NCBI GenBank assembly: GCA_964531675.1
Contig: CAZHFW010000037.1
Span: 1 to 36,374, forward strand
DNA: 36,374 nucleotides
Reading direction: 5' to 3'
Origin: CAZHFW01 sp964531675
GTDB taxonomy: Bacteria; Planctomycetota; Phycisphaerae; Phycisphaerales; UBA1924
The notes under the pieces: generated by a model
The model's input: the letters and a program-made list of their open reading frames with translations, nothing else
Database searches by the model: none
What the model was told of the DNA's origin: nothing
Position numbers and translations under genes: made by a program
Shown: positions 1-8,217 of the stretch, in pieces
Layout: the number at the start of each line of letters is the position of its first letter
Numbering within the stretch: position 1 is the stretch's first letter

Positions 1-1
1 C

Positions 2-3000
2 ACGGCGTCGGCTCAGAATATGCCCGCGGCACCGGAGGCGCCGGGCGCGGGGCAGCAGGCGCCGGTGGCGGCGGGTGCTGGCCTGGGGGCCGCGGTGCTG
101 GCGGTGGGCGTGTGCCGGGTGCTTGCAGCCAAGCAGAGCAGCGGCCTGGACGCAAGGATTGCCAAAGCGAGCGAGCACTTCGGCAGGCTCGATCATCTCT
201 CGGGCGTGATCCTGGAGCGGGGCGCTCTGGAACGCTCCGAGGGATCCGTCTGGCTGCGCAAGCGCCGCGATGACGAGATCGCCCGGGCCAACGAGGCGTA
301 CCGCGTGGGGATGCGCAGCGTGGAGCGCATGCGCAAGGTCGATCTGGTCGAGCTTCAGGACGCCAACGCCAAGGCGATCATGCGTGCGGAGTCTGATGCT
401 GCAGCCGAGCGGGCGGCCCTCGTGCAGGCGTGGAAGGACAAGATCGGTGCGATCACCGGCCGCCGCGATGCAGCGGTGGGGGACGCGGACCGCCGGCGAC
501 AGGATCGCAAGGCCGCCCTGGAGGCGGAGCATCGCGAGACGCTCCGGCATGCCAGCGAAGCGTGGACGCGGGCGATCACCCAGGCCGATGACGCGCGTCG
601 ATCGTACGAGTCCGATGCGCGAGACTCGGATCGCGACCACGAGTTGCGCGCCGAGTCCGGCGGGCCGGCGCCCCGCGGTGTCCGCATCGGCGCGCTGCAG
701 ATCGATCTCTCGAAGCTGCCGGGCGGAGAAGTTGGTGACGCCAACTTCCCATTGCCCACGCCTTCCTTCGAACTGCCCGCGATGTTCGACCTTGCCAGCG
801 TCGGGGGCCTGCTCGTCTTTGCTGCCGACAAGGCTTTGAGTGCAGGGAATGGTCGGGCGCAGGCCCTGGCGATGATGCGCTCGGTCATGGCGTCGCTGCT
901 GGTCAGGCTCCCCCCGGCCAAGGCGCGATTCACGATCTTCGATCCCGTGGGGCTCGGTCAGAACTTCGCGGGCTTCATGCATCTGGCGGATTCGGATCCG
1001 CTGCTGGTCACGGGTCGGATCTGGACCGAGACCAAGGACATCGAGCAGCGGCTCACGGACCTCACCGAGCACATGGAGACGGTGATCCAGAAGTACCTGC
1101 GCAACGAGTACGCGACGATCCAGGAGTACAACGTCGCGGCGGGCGAAGTCGCGGAACCTTACCGCTTCCTGGTCCTCGCGGACTTTCCGACCAACATCAG
1201 CGAGCAGGCGGCCCGGAGGCTGGCGAGCATCGTGACCAGCGGGCCCCGCTGCGGCGTGTTCGTACTCATCGCGGGCGAGCCCCGCGATCGCGTGGCGCTG
1301 AAGGGACCCTTGGCGGACATCGAGAAGCACTGCCTGACCCTGACCATTCGTGACGGAGAGTTCTGCGCCGAGACGCCGGGGTTCAAGGACTGGCCACTGG
1401 AGCTTGATCCGTTCGTGAGCGACGAGGCTCTGACGCCGCTGGTGAAGACGATCGGCCAGCGTGCCAAGGATGGCTCGCGTGTGCGCGTGCCCTTCGGGAT
1501 GATTACGCCCAAGGCGGATGAGGTGTGGTCCAGGTCGTCGGCCGAAGAGCTCTCGATCCCGCTGGGAAGATCCGGTGCCAAGCGCATTCAGAACCTGACC
1601 TTGGGGCGTGGAACAGCGCAGCACGCGCTGGTCGCGGGGCGCACGGGTTCGGGCAAGTCGACGCTTTTGCACGTCATCGTGACGAACGCGGCGGTGTGGT
1701 TCGCGCCGGACCAGCTCGAGCTTTATCTGATCGACTTCAAGAAGGGCGTGGAGTTCAAGGCGTACGCCGCGGCGCAGCTGCCGCACGCGCGGGTCATCGC
1801 GATCGAGAGCGAGCGTGAGTTCGGATTGTCGGTGCTCCGCAGGCTCGATGAGGAACTGACCCGGCGCGGCGAGCTGCTCCGTGACGCGGGTGTTCAGGAT
1901 CTGGCGGCGTACCGCAGGTTGCATGGCGACTCCTCCATGCCCCGCGTGCTCCTGGTCATCGACGAGTTCCAGGAGTTCTTCACGCAGGACGATCGGATCG
2001 GGTCGGATGCAGCGCTGCTGCTGGATCGTCTGGTCCGCCAGGGGCGTGCGTTCGGCGTGCATGTGCTGCTCGGCTCCCAGACGCTGGGCGGCGCGTTCAG
2101 CATCGCCAGGTCGACGATCGGCCAGATGGCGGTGCGCATCGCGCTGCAATGCTCGGAGGCGGACTCGTACCTGATCCTGAGCGAGGACAACGCGGCGGCC
2201 AGGCTTCTTTCCAGGCCTGGCGAGGCGATCTACAACGACGCCAGCGGCCTGAGCGAGGGCAACTCGCCTTTTCAGATCGCGTGGCTCGAGGATGCGCAGC
2301 GCGCCGAAGCGCTGGCCCAAGCGGCTTCCCGGTCCCGCGAACTGTCTCCAAGGCCCCTGGTGGTCTTTGAAGGCAATCAGCCCGCGGATGTGCGGAGCAA
2401 TCGCGAGCTCGCCAAGGCGGGTTTGCGCGGAGAGGGTGCAGCTCGCGAGCGCGTGCTCTGGCTCGGAGAGCCTTTGGCGATCAAGCCTCCGACCGCGGCG
2501 ACGCTCCGGAAGGAGAGCGGCTCCAATCTCGTCTTGGTCGGTTCGGACACCGACGCGATGGCGGGCATGTTCGCGTCCACGTTGCTCAGTGTCGGCGCGT
2601 GGACGGGAACTGAGCGGCCCCTGGTGCATCTGGTGCTCGCAGCGTCTCCCGAAGAGTCCGGCGCGGAACTGCTCTCCGAACTGGCCCGGCGCGTCGACGC
2701 GGAGGTGCGGATCCACACGCCCAGACAGGCGGGGGCTGCGGTGCGTGAGCTCGCGTCCCAGCTCGATCCCGAGCGTGAGGGCGGACGGCCCACGCTCTTG
2801 ATGGTCTGGGGCCTCCAGCGGTGCCGGGATCTCCGACGTGCGGACGACTTTGATTTCTCGGGCGGGGATGGCGAGGAGTCGCCCGCCAAGGCGTTGTCGC
2901 GCCTGCTTGTCGAGGGACCGCCTCAGGGCATCCACACGATGATCTGGTGCGACACCGTCGCGAACCTGGAGCGGACCATCGAGCGGGCCGCGATCCGCGA

Positions 3001-3229
3001 GTTCGGGATGCGCGTGGTCACGCAGATGAGCGCGACGGATTCGACGACGCTGATCGATTCGCCCGCAGCATCCGATCTGGGCCGGTTCCGGGCGGTGTTG
3101 CACACCGTGGACGCGGGCTCGAACGAGAAGTTCAGGCCTTATCGCCCGCCGGAGAAGGCGTGGGTCGAGTCCAGGCCCGAGCGCGGCAGCGCCTCGGCGG
3201 ATCCGGTCGGCGCGGAGGGCGCAGGCTAA
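2..3229 (+). CDS. FtsK/SpoIIIE-type ATPase with three P-loop-like modules (possibly 5'-partial)
   Basis: The frame is open to the left edge of the window. The first ATG is at 20 and has no clear ribosome site, so the true start may lie upstream. Numbered from that ATG the protein has 1069 residues. A hydrophobic stretch near residues 17-37 may be a membrane segment. A long charged, Ala/Glu/Arg-rich coiled coil follows at about 85-210. The module at about 515-760 is a canonical FtsK-type motor, with Walker A GRTGSGKS at 540-547 and Walker B LLVIDEF (D648, E649). Segments at about 250-425 and 834-1050 have the same strand/helix rhythm but no GKS/T and no DE pair, so they look like degenerate copies. 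Tandem modules resemble EccC/EssC of type VII secretion more than a DNA-translocating FtsK, and no gamma winged-helix domain is visible. Substrate unknown; no partner gene is visible. The family call is firm, the secretion role is inference. Confidence 0.85.
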   Translation, partial: TASAQNMPAAPEAPGAGQQAPVAAGAGLGAAVLAVGVCRVLAAKQSSGLDARIAKASEHFGRLDHLSGVILERGALERSEGSVWLRKRRDDEIARANEAYRVGMRSVERMRKVDLVELQDANAKAIMRAESDAAAERAALVQAWKDKIGAITGRRDAAVGDADRRRQDRKAALEAEHRETLRHASEAWTRAITQADDARRSYESDARDSDRDHELRAESGGPAPRGVRIGALQIDLSKLPGGEVGDANFPLPTPSFELPAMFDLASVGGLLVFAADKALSAGNGRAQALAMMRSVMASLLVRLPPAKARFTIFDPVGLGQNFAGFMHLADSDPLLVTGRIWTETKDIEQRLTDLTEHMETVIQKYLRNEYATIQEYNVAAGEVAEPYRFLVLADFPTNISEQAARRLASIVTSGPRCGVFVLIAGEPRDRVALKGPLADIEKHCLTLTIRDGEFCAETPGFKDWPLELDPFVSDEALTPLVKTIGQRAKDGSRVRVPFGMITPKADEVWSRSSAEELSIPLGRSGAKRIQNLTLGRGTAQHALVAGRTGSGKSTLLHVIVTNAAVWFAPDQLELYLIDFKKGVEFKAYAAAQLPHARVIAIESEREFGLSVLRRLDEELTRRGELLRDAGVQDLAAYRRLHGDSSMPRVLLVIDEFQEFFTQDDRIGSDAALLLDRLVRQGRAFGVHVLLGSQTLGGAFSIARSTIGQMAVRIALQCSEADSYLILSEDNAAARLLSRPGEAIYNDASGLSEGNSPFQIAWLEDAQRAEALAQAASRSRELSPRPLVVFEGNQPADVRSNRELAKAGLRGEGAARERVLWLGEPLAIKPPTAATLRKESGSNLVLVGSDTDAMAGMFASTLLSVGAWTGTERPLVHLVLAASPEESGAELLSELARRVDAEVRIHTPRQAGAAVRELASQLDPEREGGRPTLLMVWGLQRCRDLRRADDFDFSGGDGEESPAKALSRLLVEGPPQGIHTMIWCDTVANLERTIERAAIREFGMRVVTQMSATDSTTLIDSPAASDLGRFRAVLHTVDAGSNEKFRPYRPPEKAWVESRPERGSASADPVGAEGAG

Positions 3230-3304
3230 GCGCCGGGTGAACGCGTTCGGGTTTCCAGGCCAGGCCCTTGGTTTCGGGGCCGAGTTCTGGGTATCGACCG
3301 GGGA
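3230..3304. other. Convergent intergenic gap
   Basis: This 75-base gap separates the ATPase gene (plus) from the permease gene (minus). It holds a weak GGCCC/GGGCC inverted repeat with no T-run, so no intrinsic terminator can be called. Confidence 0.4.
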
Positions 3305-4591
3305 TCAGGACTGCGTGCTGGGCTTGTAGCGGAAGAACAGCACGAAGATGATCAGGATCGCCAGGGCGAAGCCCGCGGGCATGATCCAGACCATGCGCCA
3401 ATCCACCGCCTTGGACGTCGCATCGGTGTAGTGCTCGACGAGGCGGCCGAAGACCTGATTGCCGATCAGCATGCCCACGCCCTGGGTGAGCAGGACGAGG
3501 AAGCTCTGCGCCTGAGCACGAATCTCCTTGGGAGCACGCTGCTCGGTGTAGATCTGGCCGGTGACGAAGAAGAAGTCGTAGCAGATGCCGTGGAGGATGA
3601 TGCCGCCGAGGACGAGCGCGGTCAGGTGATTGGTGCCGTCCCCCCAGGCGCCCGCGAAGAGGGCGTAGCGGGCGACCCAGGCGAGCATGCCCACCGCGAG
3701 CATCCACTTCACGCCGAGCCTTGCGAAGAACAAGGGCATGACGAGCATGAAGCCGATCTCGGACATCTGTCCGAAGGTCATCTTGAAGGGCACGTTTTCG
3801 AGCCCCACCTTGACGGCGTACTCGCCCGCGAAGGAGTAGTACGCCGCGAGCGGGATGCAGATGAGCATGGAGCAGATGGCGAAGATCAGGAAGCTCGGAT
3901 CCTTGAGAAGCTTCAGCGAGTCGACGCCCACGATGCTGCCGAGGTTGAAGGGCTTGCCCTTCATGGGCGCCGGGGTGTGGGGGAGTGCGAAGCTGAAGAG
4001 GCCGAGCAGGATGCCCGAGGCGCCCGCGACGTAGAAGAAGTGGGGGGCCGCCCGGCGCGCCTTTTCAAGGTCTTCCTTAGAGAGCGAGGCGTCGTTCACG
4101 AGGAACTTGGCGAGGTATCCGACCAGGATGCCCGCGACGATCCAGCCGATGGTGCCCCAGACGCGGATGAGGGGGAACTGCTTCTCCGGGTCCTTCATCG
4201 AGTGGAACGCGACGGTGTTGGAGAGTCCCAGCGTCGGCATGTAGCAGAGCATGTGGGCCAGCAGGATGCCGATGAACAGGTTGGGATTGCTCCCGGCCTG
4301 GGCAGCGATGCTGGGGGCCGCCAGCAGCAGTGCGCCGCCGATGATGTGCAGCATCCCCATGACCACCTGGGACGCGAAGAAGCGGTCGGCGATGATCCCG
4401 AGGAAGAACGGCGCGACGATCGCCGCGAGCGGCGCGGTGGAATATGCGTTGCCGATGTCGGTGGGGGCGAAGCCTTTGGCGCCCATGTAGGGCCCGAGCG
4501 TCACGAACCATGCGCCCCACAGGAAGAACTGCAGGAACATCATCACGGACAGGCGAGGGCCGATCATCGAACCTGCGGGCGCTTCGGACAT
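3305..4591 (-). CDS. MFS permease, nucleoside:H+ symporter (NupG/XapB) type
   Basis: Inner-membrane permease of 428 residues with about twelve hydrophobic segments. The N-terminal pattern FLQFFLWGAWFVTLGPYM is characteristic of the Nuc_H_symport branch of the major facilitator superfamily. The frame extends to 4669, but the ATG at 4591 is preferred because AAGGGG lies about 8 bases upstream and the protein then begins just before the first membrane helix. In planctomycetes such permeases often sit beside sugar oxidoreductase and isomerase genes, as here, so import of a sugar or nucleoside released by the neighbouring enzymes is likely. The ApbE-like gene lies 120 bases upstream on the same strand and may be co-transcribed. 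Family is firm, substrate is inferred. Confidence 0.88.
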   Translation of the reverse strand: MSEAPAGSMIGPRLSVMMFLQFFLWGAWFVTLGPYMGAKGFAPTDIGNAYSTAPLAAIVAPFFLGIIADRFFASQVVMGMLHIIGGALLLAAPSIAAQAGSNPNLFIGILLAHMLCYMPTLGLSNTVAFHSMKDPEKQFPLIRVWGTIGWIVAGILVGYLAKFLVNDASLSKEDLEKARRAAPHFFYVAGASGILLGLFSFALPHTPAPMKGKPFNLGSIVGVDSLKLLKDPSFLIFAICSMLICIPLAAYYSFAGEYAVKVGLENVPFKMTFGQMSEIGFMLVMPLFFARLGVKWMLAVGMLAWVARYALFAGAWGDGTNHLTALVLGGIILHGICYDFFFVTGQIYTEQRAPKEIRAQAQSFLVLLTQGVGMLIGNQVFGRLVEHYTDATSKAVDWRMVWIMPAGFALAILIIFVLFFRYKPSTQS

Positions 4592-4711
4592 GCTCGTTTC
4601 CCCTTCGGATCCCGGATCAACAGCGGAGCCGTGGGCCCGGGAGAGGCCCGGACCAGCGTGTCGCAGCATAGCGGGAAGGCCTCTGGCCGCAAATCCCGCG
4701 CGGGGCGATGG

Positions 4712-5788
4712 TCAGGGCGTCGGCGGCGTCAGTGATCGCAGGCGATGGCGCGGGTCGTAGACATCCGGGAACGCTGCGCCGCCCGCTTGCACCAGAATTC
4801 CGGCATCGAACCGAGTCGCGAGTTCCGGGACGCCCTTGCCTCCCATGACGCAGGTCGCGGTGCATATCGCGTCGGCGATCGCGCCGACCGGATGCACGCT
4901 GGTTACGCGGATGCCCCCGGGGGTGCCCAGCGCGGTGCGCGGATCGACAATGTGCGCGTAGCGTCGTCCCTGAATCTCGACGAACTGCTCGGTGTCTCCC
5001 GAGGTTGAGACGCACGTGTCCGTGACCACCAGGGTGGGGGCGTTCGGGCCTCCCAGAGCGATCGTCCACCCCTTGGCGCCGGGGGGAGCCTGACCCACAC
5101 TGATGTCACCCGCGAGCGCCACCAGGCACCGGGGAAACCCGAGGCGGACCAGGGTATCTCTGGCCTGCTGGGCCGCGTCGCACTTGGCGATCCCGCCGGC
5201 GTCGAGTTCAACGCCAGGGCGCGTGATACGGACCTGGCGGCGTGCGGCATCCACTTCGACGCAGCGCCAATCGATGCGGGCGAGGCAGGCGTCGAGGGTG
5301 GCCTTGTCGGGCAAAGCCCCGCTTTGCCTGGTCTGCCGCCAGAGCTTGGTCGCGGGGCCGACGGTGATGTCGAACGCGCCATCGGAGGCCTCGGAGATCT
5401 CGCGTGCGGAGGAGAGGATTCGGATCAGGTCCGGGCTGGCCGCGGTCCAGTTCTGGGCGCGCTCGGGGAGGCGGGAGAGCTCGCTGTTCGGGCGATAGTC
5501 GCTGAGGATCGACTCGAGCTCGGCAATTCTTGCGAACGCCTGGGCCGCGGCATGCTCCGCGGCTTTGGGCTGATCGTGGTAGAGCACGATTCGGGTTTGC
5601 ACCCCCATGCAGACCCGAGTAAATTCGTGCCGCTGGAGGCCTGACCCGGACGTCCCGCAACCGCCCAGGATCGCCAGAAGCGCGAGGCTGGCGGCCAGTA
5701 TCCATGCCGACGCGAGCGACCGCTCGACGGGTGTGGCTAGCGGAGCGTCCTGGACTGGACCTGGGTGTGCGTCGGTTTCGGCGAGCAT
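4712..5788 (-). CDS. ApbE-like FAD:protein FMN transferase, lipoprotein
   Basis: Predicted 358-residue ApbE-family protein. ApbE enzymes move FMN from FAD onto Thr/Ser of exported flavoproteins, using magnesium. The ATG at 5788 gives a hydrophobic N-terminus (about 28-43) ending in the lipobox LGGC (Cys44), so it should be a membrane-anchored envelope lipoprotein. Earlier starts in the frame would destroy this signal. Family landmarks are SDGAFDITVGP near 135-145, DAGGIAK at 196-202 and HIVDPRTALG near the C-terminus. The residue after Lys202 is Cys, where the usual motif has Gly (AKG), so flavin binding may be altered. It is divergent from the SUMF1 gene across a 61-base gap. A second, more canonical ApbE lies at 19472-20347. 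No FMN-accepting partner was seen in the window. Confidence 0.88.
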   Translation of the reverse strand: MLAETDAHPGPVQDAPLATPVERSLASAWILAASLALLAILGGCGTSGSGLQRHEFTRVCMGVQTRIVLYHDQPKAAEHAAAQAFARIAELESILSDYRPNSELSRLPERAQNWTAASPDLIRILSSAREISEASDGAFDITVGPATKLWRQTRQSGALPDKATLDACLARIDWRCVEVDAARRQVRITRPGVELDAGGIAKCDAAQQARDTLVRLGFPRCLVALAGDISVGQAPPGAKGWTIALGGPNAPTLVVTDTCVSTSGDTEQFVEIQGRRYAHIVDPRTALGTPGGIRVTSVHPVGAIADAICTATCVMGGKGVPELATRFDAGILVQAGGAAFPDVYDPRHRLRSLTPPTP

Positions 5789-5849
5789 GCTCGAACACCA
5801 GCCTAGCCGAGCATTCGTGTTCTGCGCAAATCTCCAGGCGGCTTGTCCG
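5789..5849. promoter_or_regulatory. Divergent promoter gap
   Basis: The 61 bases between the divergent ApbE lipoprotein gene and the SUMF1 gene must hold starts for both directions unless promoters lie inside the genes. A 12-base palindrome (CGAGCATGCTCG) overlaps the ApbE start codon at about 5783-5794. No good -35/-10 pair is visible, so only the arrangement is supported. Confidence 0.3.
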
Positions 5850-6779
5850 ATGATCACCCCAGACTGCTCGCGTCTTCTCAAGCGTTCGGCCCCGATTCTG
5901 GTCGCGATGCTGGCCTTCCCTTTTGGAACCGCGGGCGCGCAGACCGCGAACGCGAAGGCCGCGGGCGCTGAGCTCAAGCCTTTTGCCCAGAGCTTCGCGC
6001 CGTCGGCGTATGAGCTCGACATGGTCCCGATCCCGGGATCGGACGACGGTGCGATCAAGCCCTTCTTCATCAGCAAGACCGAGGTGACCTGGGAAGCGAT
6101 GGACGTGTACGTCTATCGCCTCGATGAGGAGAAGGGGGACAATCCGCCCGGAGTGGACGCGGTGTCGCGTCCGAGCAAGCCTTACATCCCGCCTGATCGT
6201 GGATTCGGACACGAGGGCTACGCGGCGATCAGCGTGAGCTTTAAGAACGCCGCGGGGTTCTGTGAGTGGCTTTCCGCGCGGACCGGGCTGAAGTACCGCC
6301 TCGCGACCGAGGCCGAGTGGGAGCATGCCGCCAAGGGTGGAGGCTCGGGCCCCTTCGGCACGGGCGAGGGACACGACGCGATCGATGAGAAGTCGATCGG
6401 CGATTACGCGTGGCTCGTGGACAACTCCAACGACACGCCGCATCCGGTCGGCGCCAAGAAGCCCAACGGGTTTGGCCTCTTCGACATGTTCGGCAACGCC
6501 CGCGAGTGGGTGACGCAAGCGGGCGACAAGCACACGAGCAAGGGCGGCTCCTACAAGGACGCGCCCGCGGATTCCAAGCTCGGCGTCGATCAGCCTCAGA
6601 CTTCCGAGTGGAACGCGTCGGATCCCCAGGTGCCCAAGAGCAAGTGGTGGCTCTCCGACGGGCCCTTCATCGGCTTCCGCATCGTGTGCGAGGCTGATCC
6701 CGCGACGGGAAAGCCCGCCAAGGCGTCGGTGACCGCGGCTCCCGCGGCGCGTCCCGGCGATGCTGGTCCTTCCAAGTAA
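5850..6779 (+). CDS. Secreted SUMF1/FGE-sulfatase-domain protein
   Basis: A 309-residue exported protein with one SUMF1 (formylglycine-generating-enzyme-like) domain. The ATG at 5850 is chosen because it yields a Sec signal peptide (basic LLKR, hydrophobic core, AGA-QT cleavage near residue 30); the longer frame back to 5607 runs through the divergent gene. Domain landmarks are FFISKTEVTWEAM, AISVSFKNAAGFCEWLSA, YRLATEAEWEHAAKGG, GLFDMFGNAREWV, SKGGSY and a final GFRIVCEAD. The two active-site cysteines of true formylglycine-generating enzymes, expected after the GGS motif, are absent, so sulfatase activation is unlikely. The domain may bind a ligand or carbohydrate instead. It is the first gene of a seven-gene plus-strand series, 49 bases before a Gfo/Idh/MocA gene. 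Role unknown. Confidence 0.88.
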   Translation: MITPDCSRLLKRSAPILVAMLAFPFGTAGAQTANAKAAGAELKPFAQSFAPSAYELDMVPIPGSDDGAIKPFFISKTEVTWEAMDVYVYRLDEEKGDNPPGVDAVSRPSKPYIPPDRGFGHEGYAAISVSFKNAAGFCEWLSARTGLKYRLATEAEWEHAAKGGGSGPFGTGEGHDAIDEKSIGDYAWLVDNSNDTPHPVGAKKPNGFGLFDMFGNAREWVTQAGDKHTSKGGSYKDAPADSKLGVDQPQTSEWNASDPQVPKSKWWLSDGPFIGFRIVCEADPATGKPAKASVTAAPAARPGDAGPSK

Positions 6780-6828
6780 GCAAGATTTTCACCGCGAGAG
6801 CGGGCGAGACGATTTCAGGAGAGCCAAC

Positions 6829-8163
6829 GTGAACGATTCGACGAAGCAGTCCCAGCCTCCCGTGAGCCGGCGTGACTTTGTAGCCGCAGCGTCGATGGTC
6901 GCCGCGGCGGGCCTGGTCGCGCCCCGCGCAGCATTCGGAGCATTTGCCCGTGGCGCGGACACGCTGAAGGTCGGCCTGGTGGGTTGCGGCGGTCGCGGCA
7001 CGGGCGCCGCGGCGCAGGCGCTGCACGCCGATCCGGGAACGGTCCTGGTTTCCATGGGCGATGTCTTCGACGATCGTCTCCAGAGCAGCCTCAAGGGGCT
7101 CAACGAGGAGATGGGCGATCAGGCCTCCCAGCGCATTCAGGTTCCCAAGGAGCGCCAGTTTGTCGGGTTCGACTCGTACAAGAAGGTGATCGACTCGGGC
7201 GTGGACGTCGTCCTCCTGTGCGGATATCCCGCCTTCCGCCCGGAACAGCTCGCGTACGCGATCGACGCTGGCAAGCACGTTTTCCTGGAGAAGCCCGTCG
7301 CGGTCGACTCGCCCGGCATCCGCTCGGTGCTGGCCAGCGCCAAGAAGGCCAAGGAGAAGAACCTCGGCTGCCTGGTCGGATTCTGCTGGCGCTACCACCC
7401 GGGCATGCGGGCCGGCTTCGAGCAGGTGCGCGGCGGCGGGATCGGCGACGTCATCACGGTGTACACCAACTACCACACGAGCACGCTCTCCAAGCGTCCC
7501 CGCAAGCCCGAATGGAGCGATCTCGAGTTCGAGATGCGCAACTGGTGGCACTTCAACTGGATCTCGGGCGATCACATCGTCGAGCAGGCGATCCACTCGG
7601 TCGATCGCCTCTCCTGGGCGACGGGCGACGTCCTCCCCATGCGCGTCGTCGGCCTCGGCGGCCGCGCCGCCCGCACCGGCCCGGAGAGCGGCAACGTCTT
7701 TGATCACTTCACCGCGGTCTATGAGTACTCCAACGGCCTGCGCGCGTTCCACACCACGCGCCAGATCGACGGCTGCCCCGCGGACAACTCGGACTACATC
7801 TACGGCACCAAGGGACAGGCCGAGATCAACGGCTGGAAGCCCACCCTGCTCCTCAAGGACTTTGAGGGCAAGGTGACCTGGAAGGGCACCGGCTCGCCCG
7901 AGGACGCCGGACGCATGTACCAGATCGAGCACGACGAGCTCTTCAAGTCCATCCGCGCGGGCAAGCCCATCAATGACTGCGAGCGCGGCGCCAACAGCAC
8001 GCTGATGGCGATCATGGCCCGCGAGGCGGCCTACACAGGCCAGACCATCACCTGGGAGCAGGCGATGAACTCCAACATGAAGCTCGGCCCCGCCAAGATC
8101 GACTTTGCGGACAAGTACGAGACCCCGCCTGTTCCGATCCCGGGCAAGACCAAGTTCTCCTGA
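6829..8163 (+). CDS. Tat-exported Gfo/Idh/MocA oxidoreductase 1
   Basis: A 444-residue NAD(P)-dependent sugar oxidoreductase. The start is GTG at 6829, since CAGGAG lies 7 bases upstream; an upstream ATG in frame would overlap the previous gene. A twin-arginine signal, SRRDF (Arg14-Arg15) plus an Ala-rich core, precedes the Rossmann loop VGCGGRGTG (about 51-59). The family signature EKP is at 154-156, followed by the C-terminal substrate domain with GDHIVEQAIHSVDR. Tat export fits enzymes that fold around a nicotinamide cofactor before export, as known for Zymomonas glucose-fructose oxidoreductase. Gfo/Idh/MocA members commonly oxidise sugars or glycosides at C1 or C3; which applies here cannot be read from sequence. 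It resembles oxidoreductase 2 closely (shared GCGGRGTGAA and GDHIVEQ). Likely in one operon with its neighbours. Confidence 0.92.
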   Translation: MNDSTKQSQPPVSRRDFVAAASMVAAAGLVAPRAAFGAFARGADTLKVGLVGCGGRGTGAAAQALHADPGTVLVSMGDVFDDRLQSSLKGLNEEMGDQASQRIQVPKERQFVGFDSYKKVIDSGVDVVLLCGYPAFRPEQLAYAIDAGKHVFLEKPVAVDSPGIRSVLASAKKAKEKNLGCLVGFCWRYHPGMRAGFEQVRGGGIGDVITVYTNYHTSTLSKRPRKPEWSDLEFEMRNWWHFNWISGDHIVEQAIHSVDRLSWATGDVLPMRVVGLGGRAARTGPESGNVFDHFTAVYEYSNGLRAFHTTRQIDGCPADNSDYIYGTKGQAEINGWKPTLLLKDFEGKVTWKGTGSPEDAGRMYQIEHDELFKSIRAGKPINDCERGANSTLMAIMAREAAYTGQTITWEQAMNSNMKLGPAKIDFADKYETPPVPIPGKTKFS

Positions 8164-8184
8164 GTTCGTTCGAGCGATCACGCG

Positions 8185-8206
8185 GCGCGGGGCCTTGGCC
8201 CCGCGC
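8185..8206 (+). repeat. Intercistronic GC hairpin before isomerase gene
   Basis: A perfect 10-bp inverted repeat, GCGCGGGGCC then TT then GGCCCCGCGC, sits between oxidoreductase 1 and the isomerase gene. The ribosome site GGAG (8207-8210) follows directly and the ATG is at 8218. There is no T-run, so it is not a standard terminator. It could modulate translation or protect processed mRNA. Confidence 0.6.
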
Positions 8207-8217
8207 GGAGTTCACCC

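Noticed and set aside
3431..4735. Long plus-strand frame (434 codons) opposite the permease gene
   Set aside because: His/Glu/Asp-rich low-complexity translation typical of the antisense of a GC-rich gene; the minus-strand permease is a clear family member.
5208..6533. 441-codon minus-strand frame covering the SUMF1 gene and part of ApbE
   Set aside because: Shadow frame that crosses two well-supported divergent genes.
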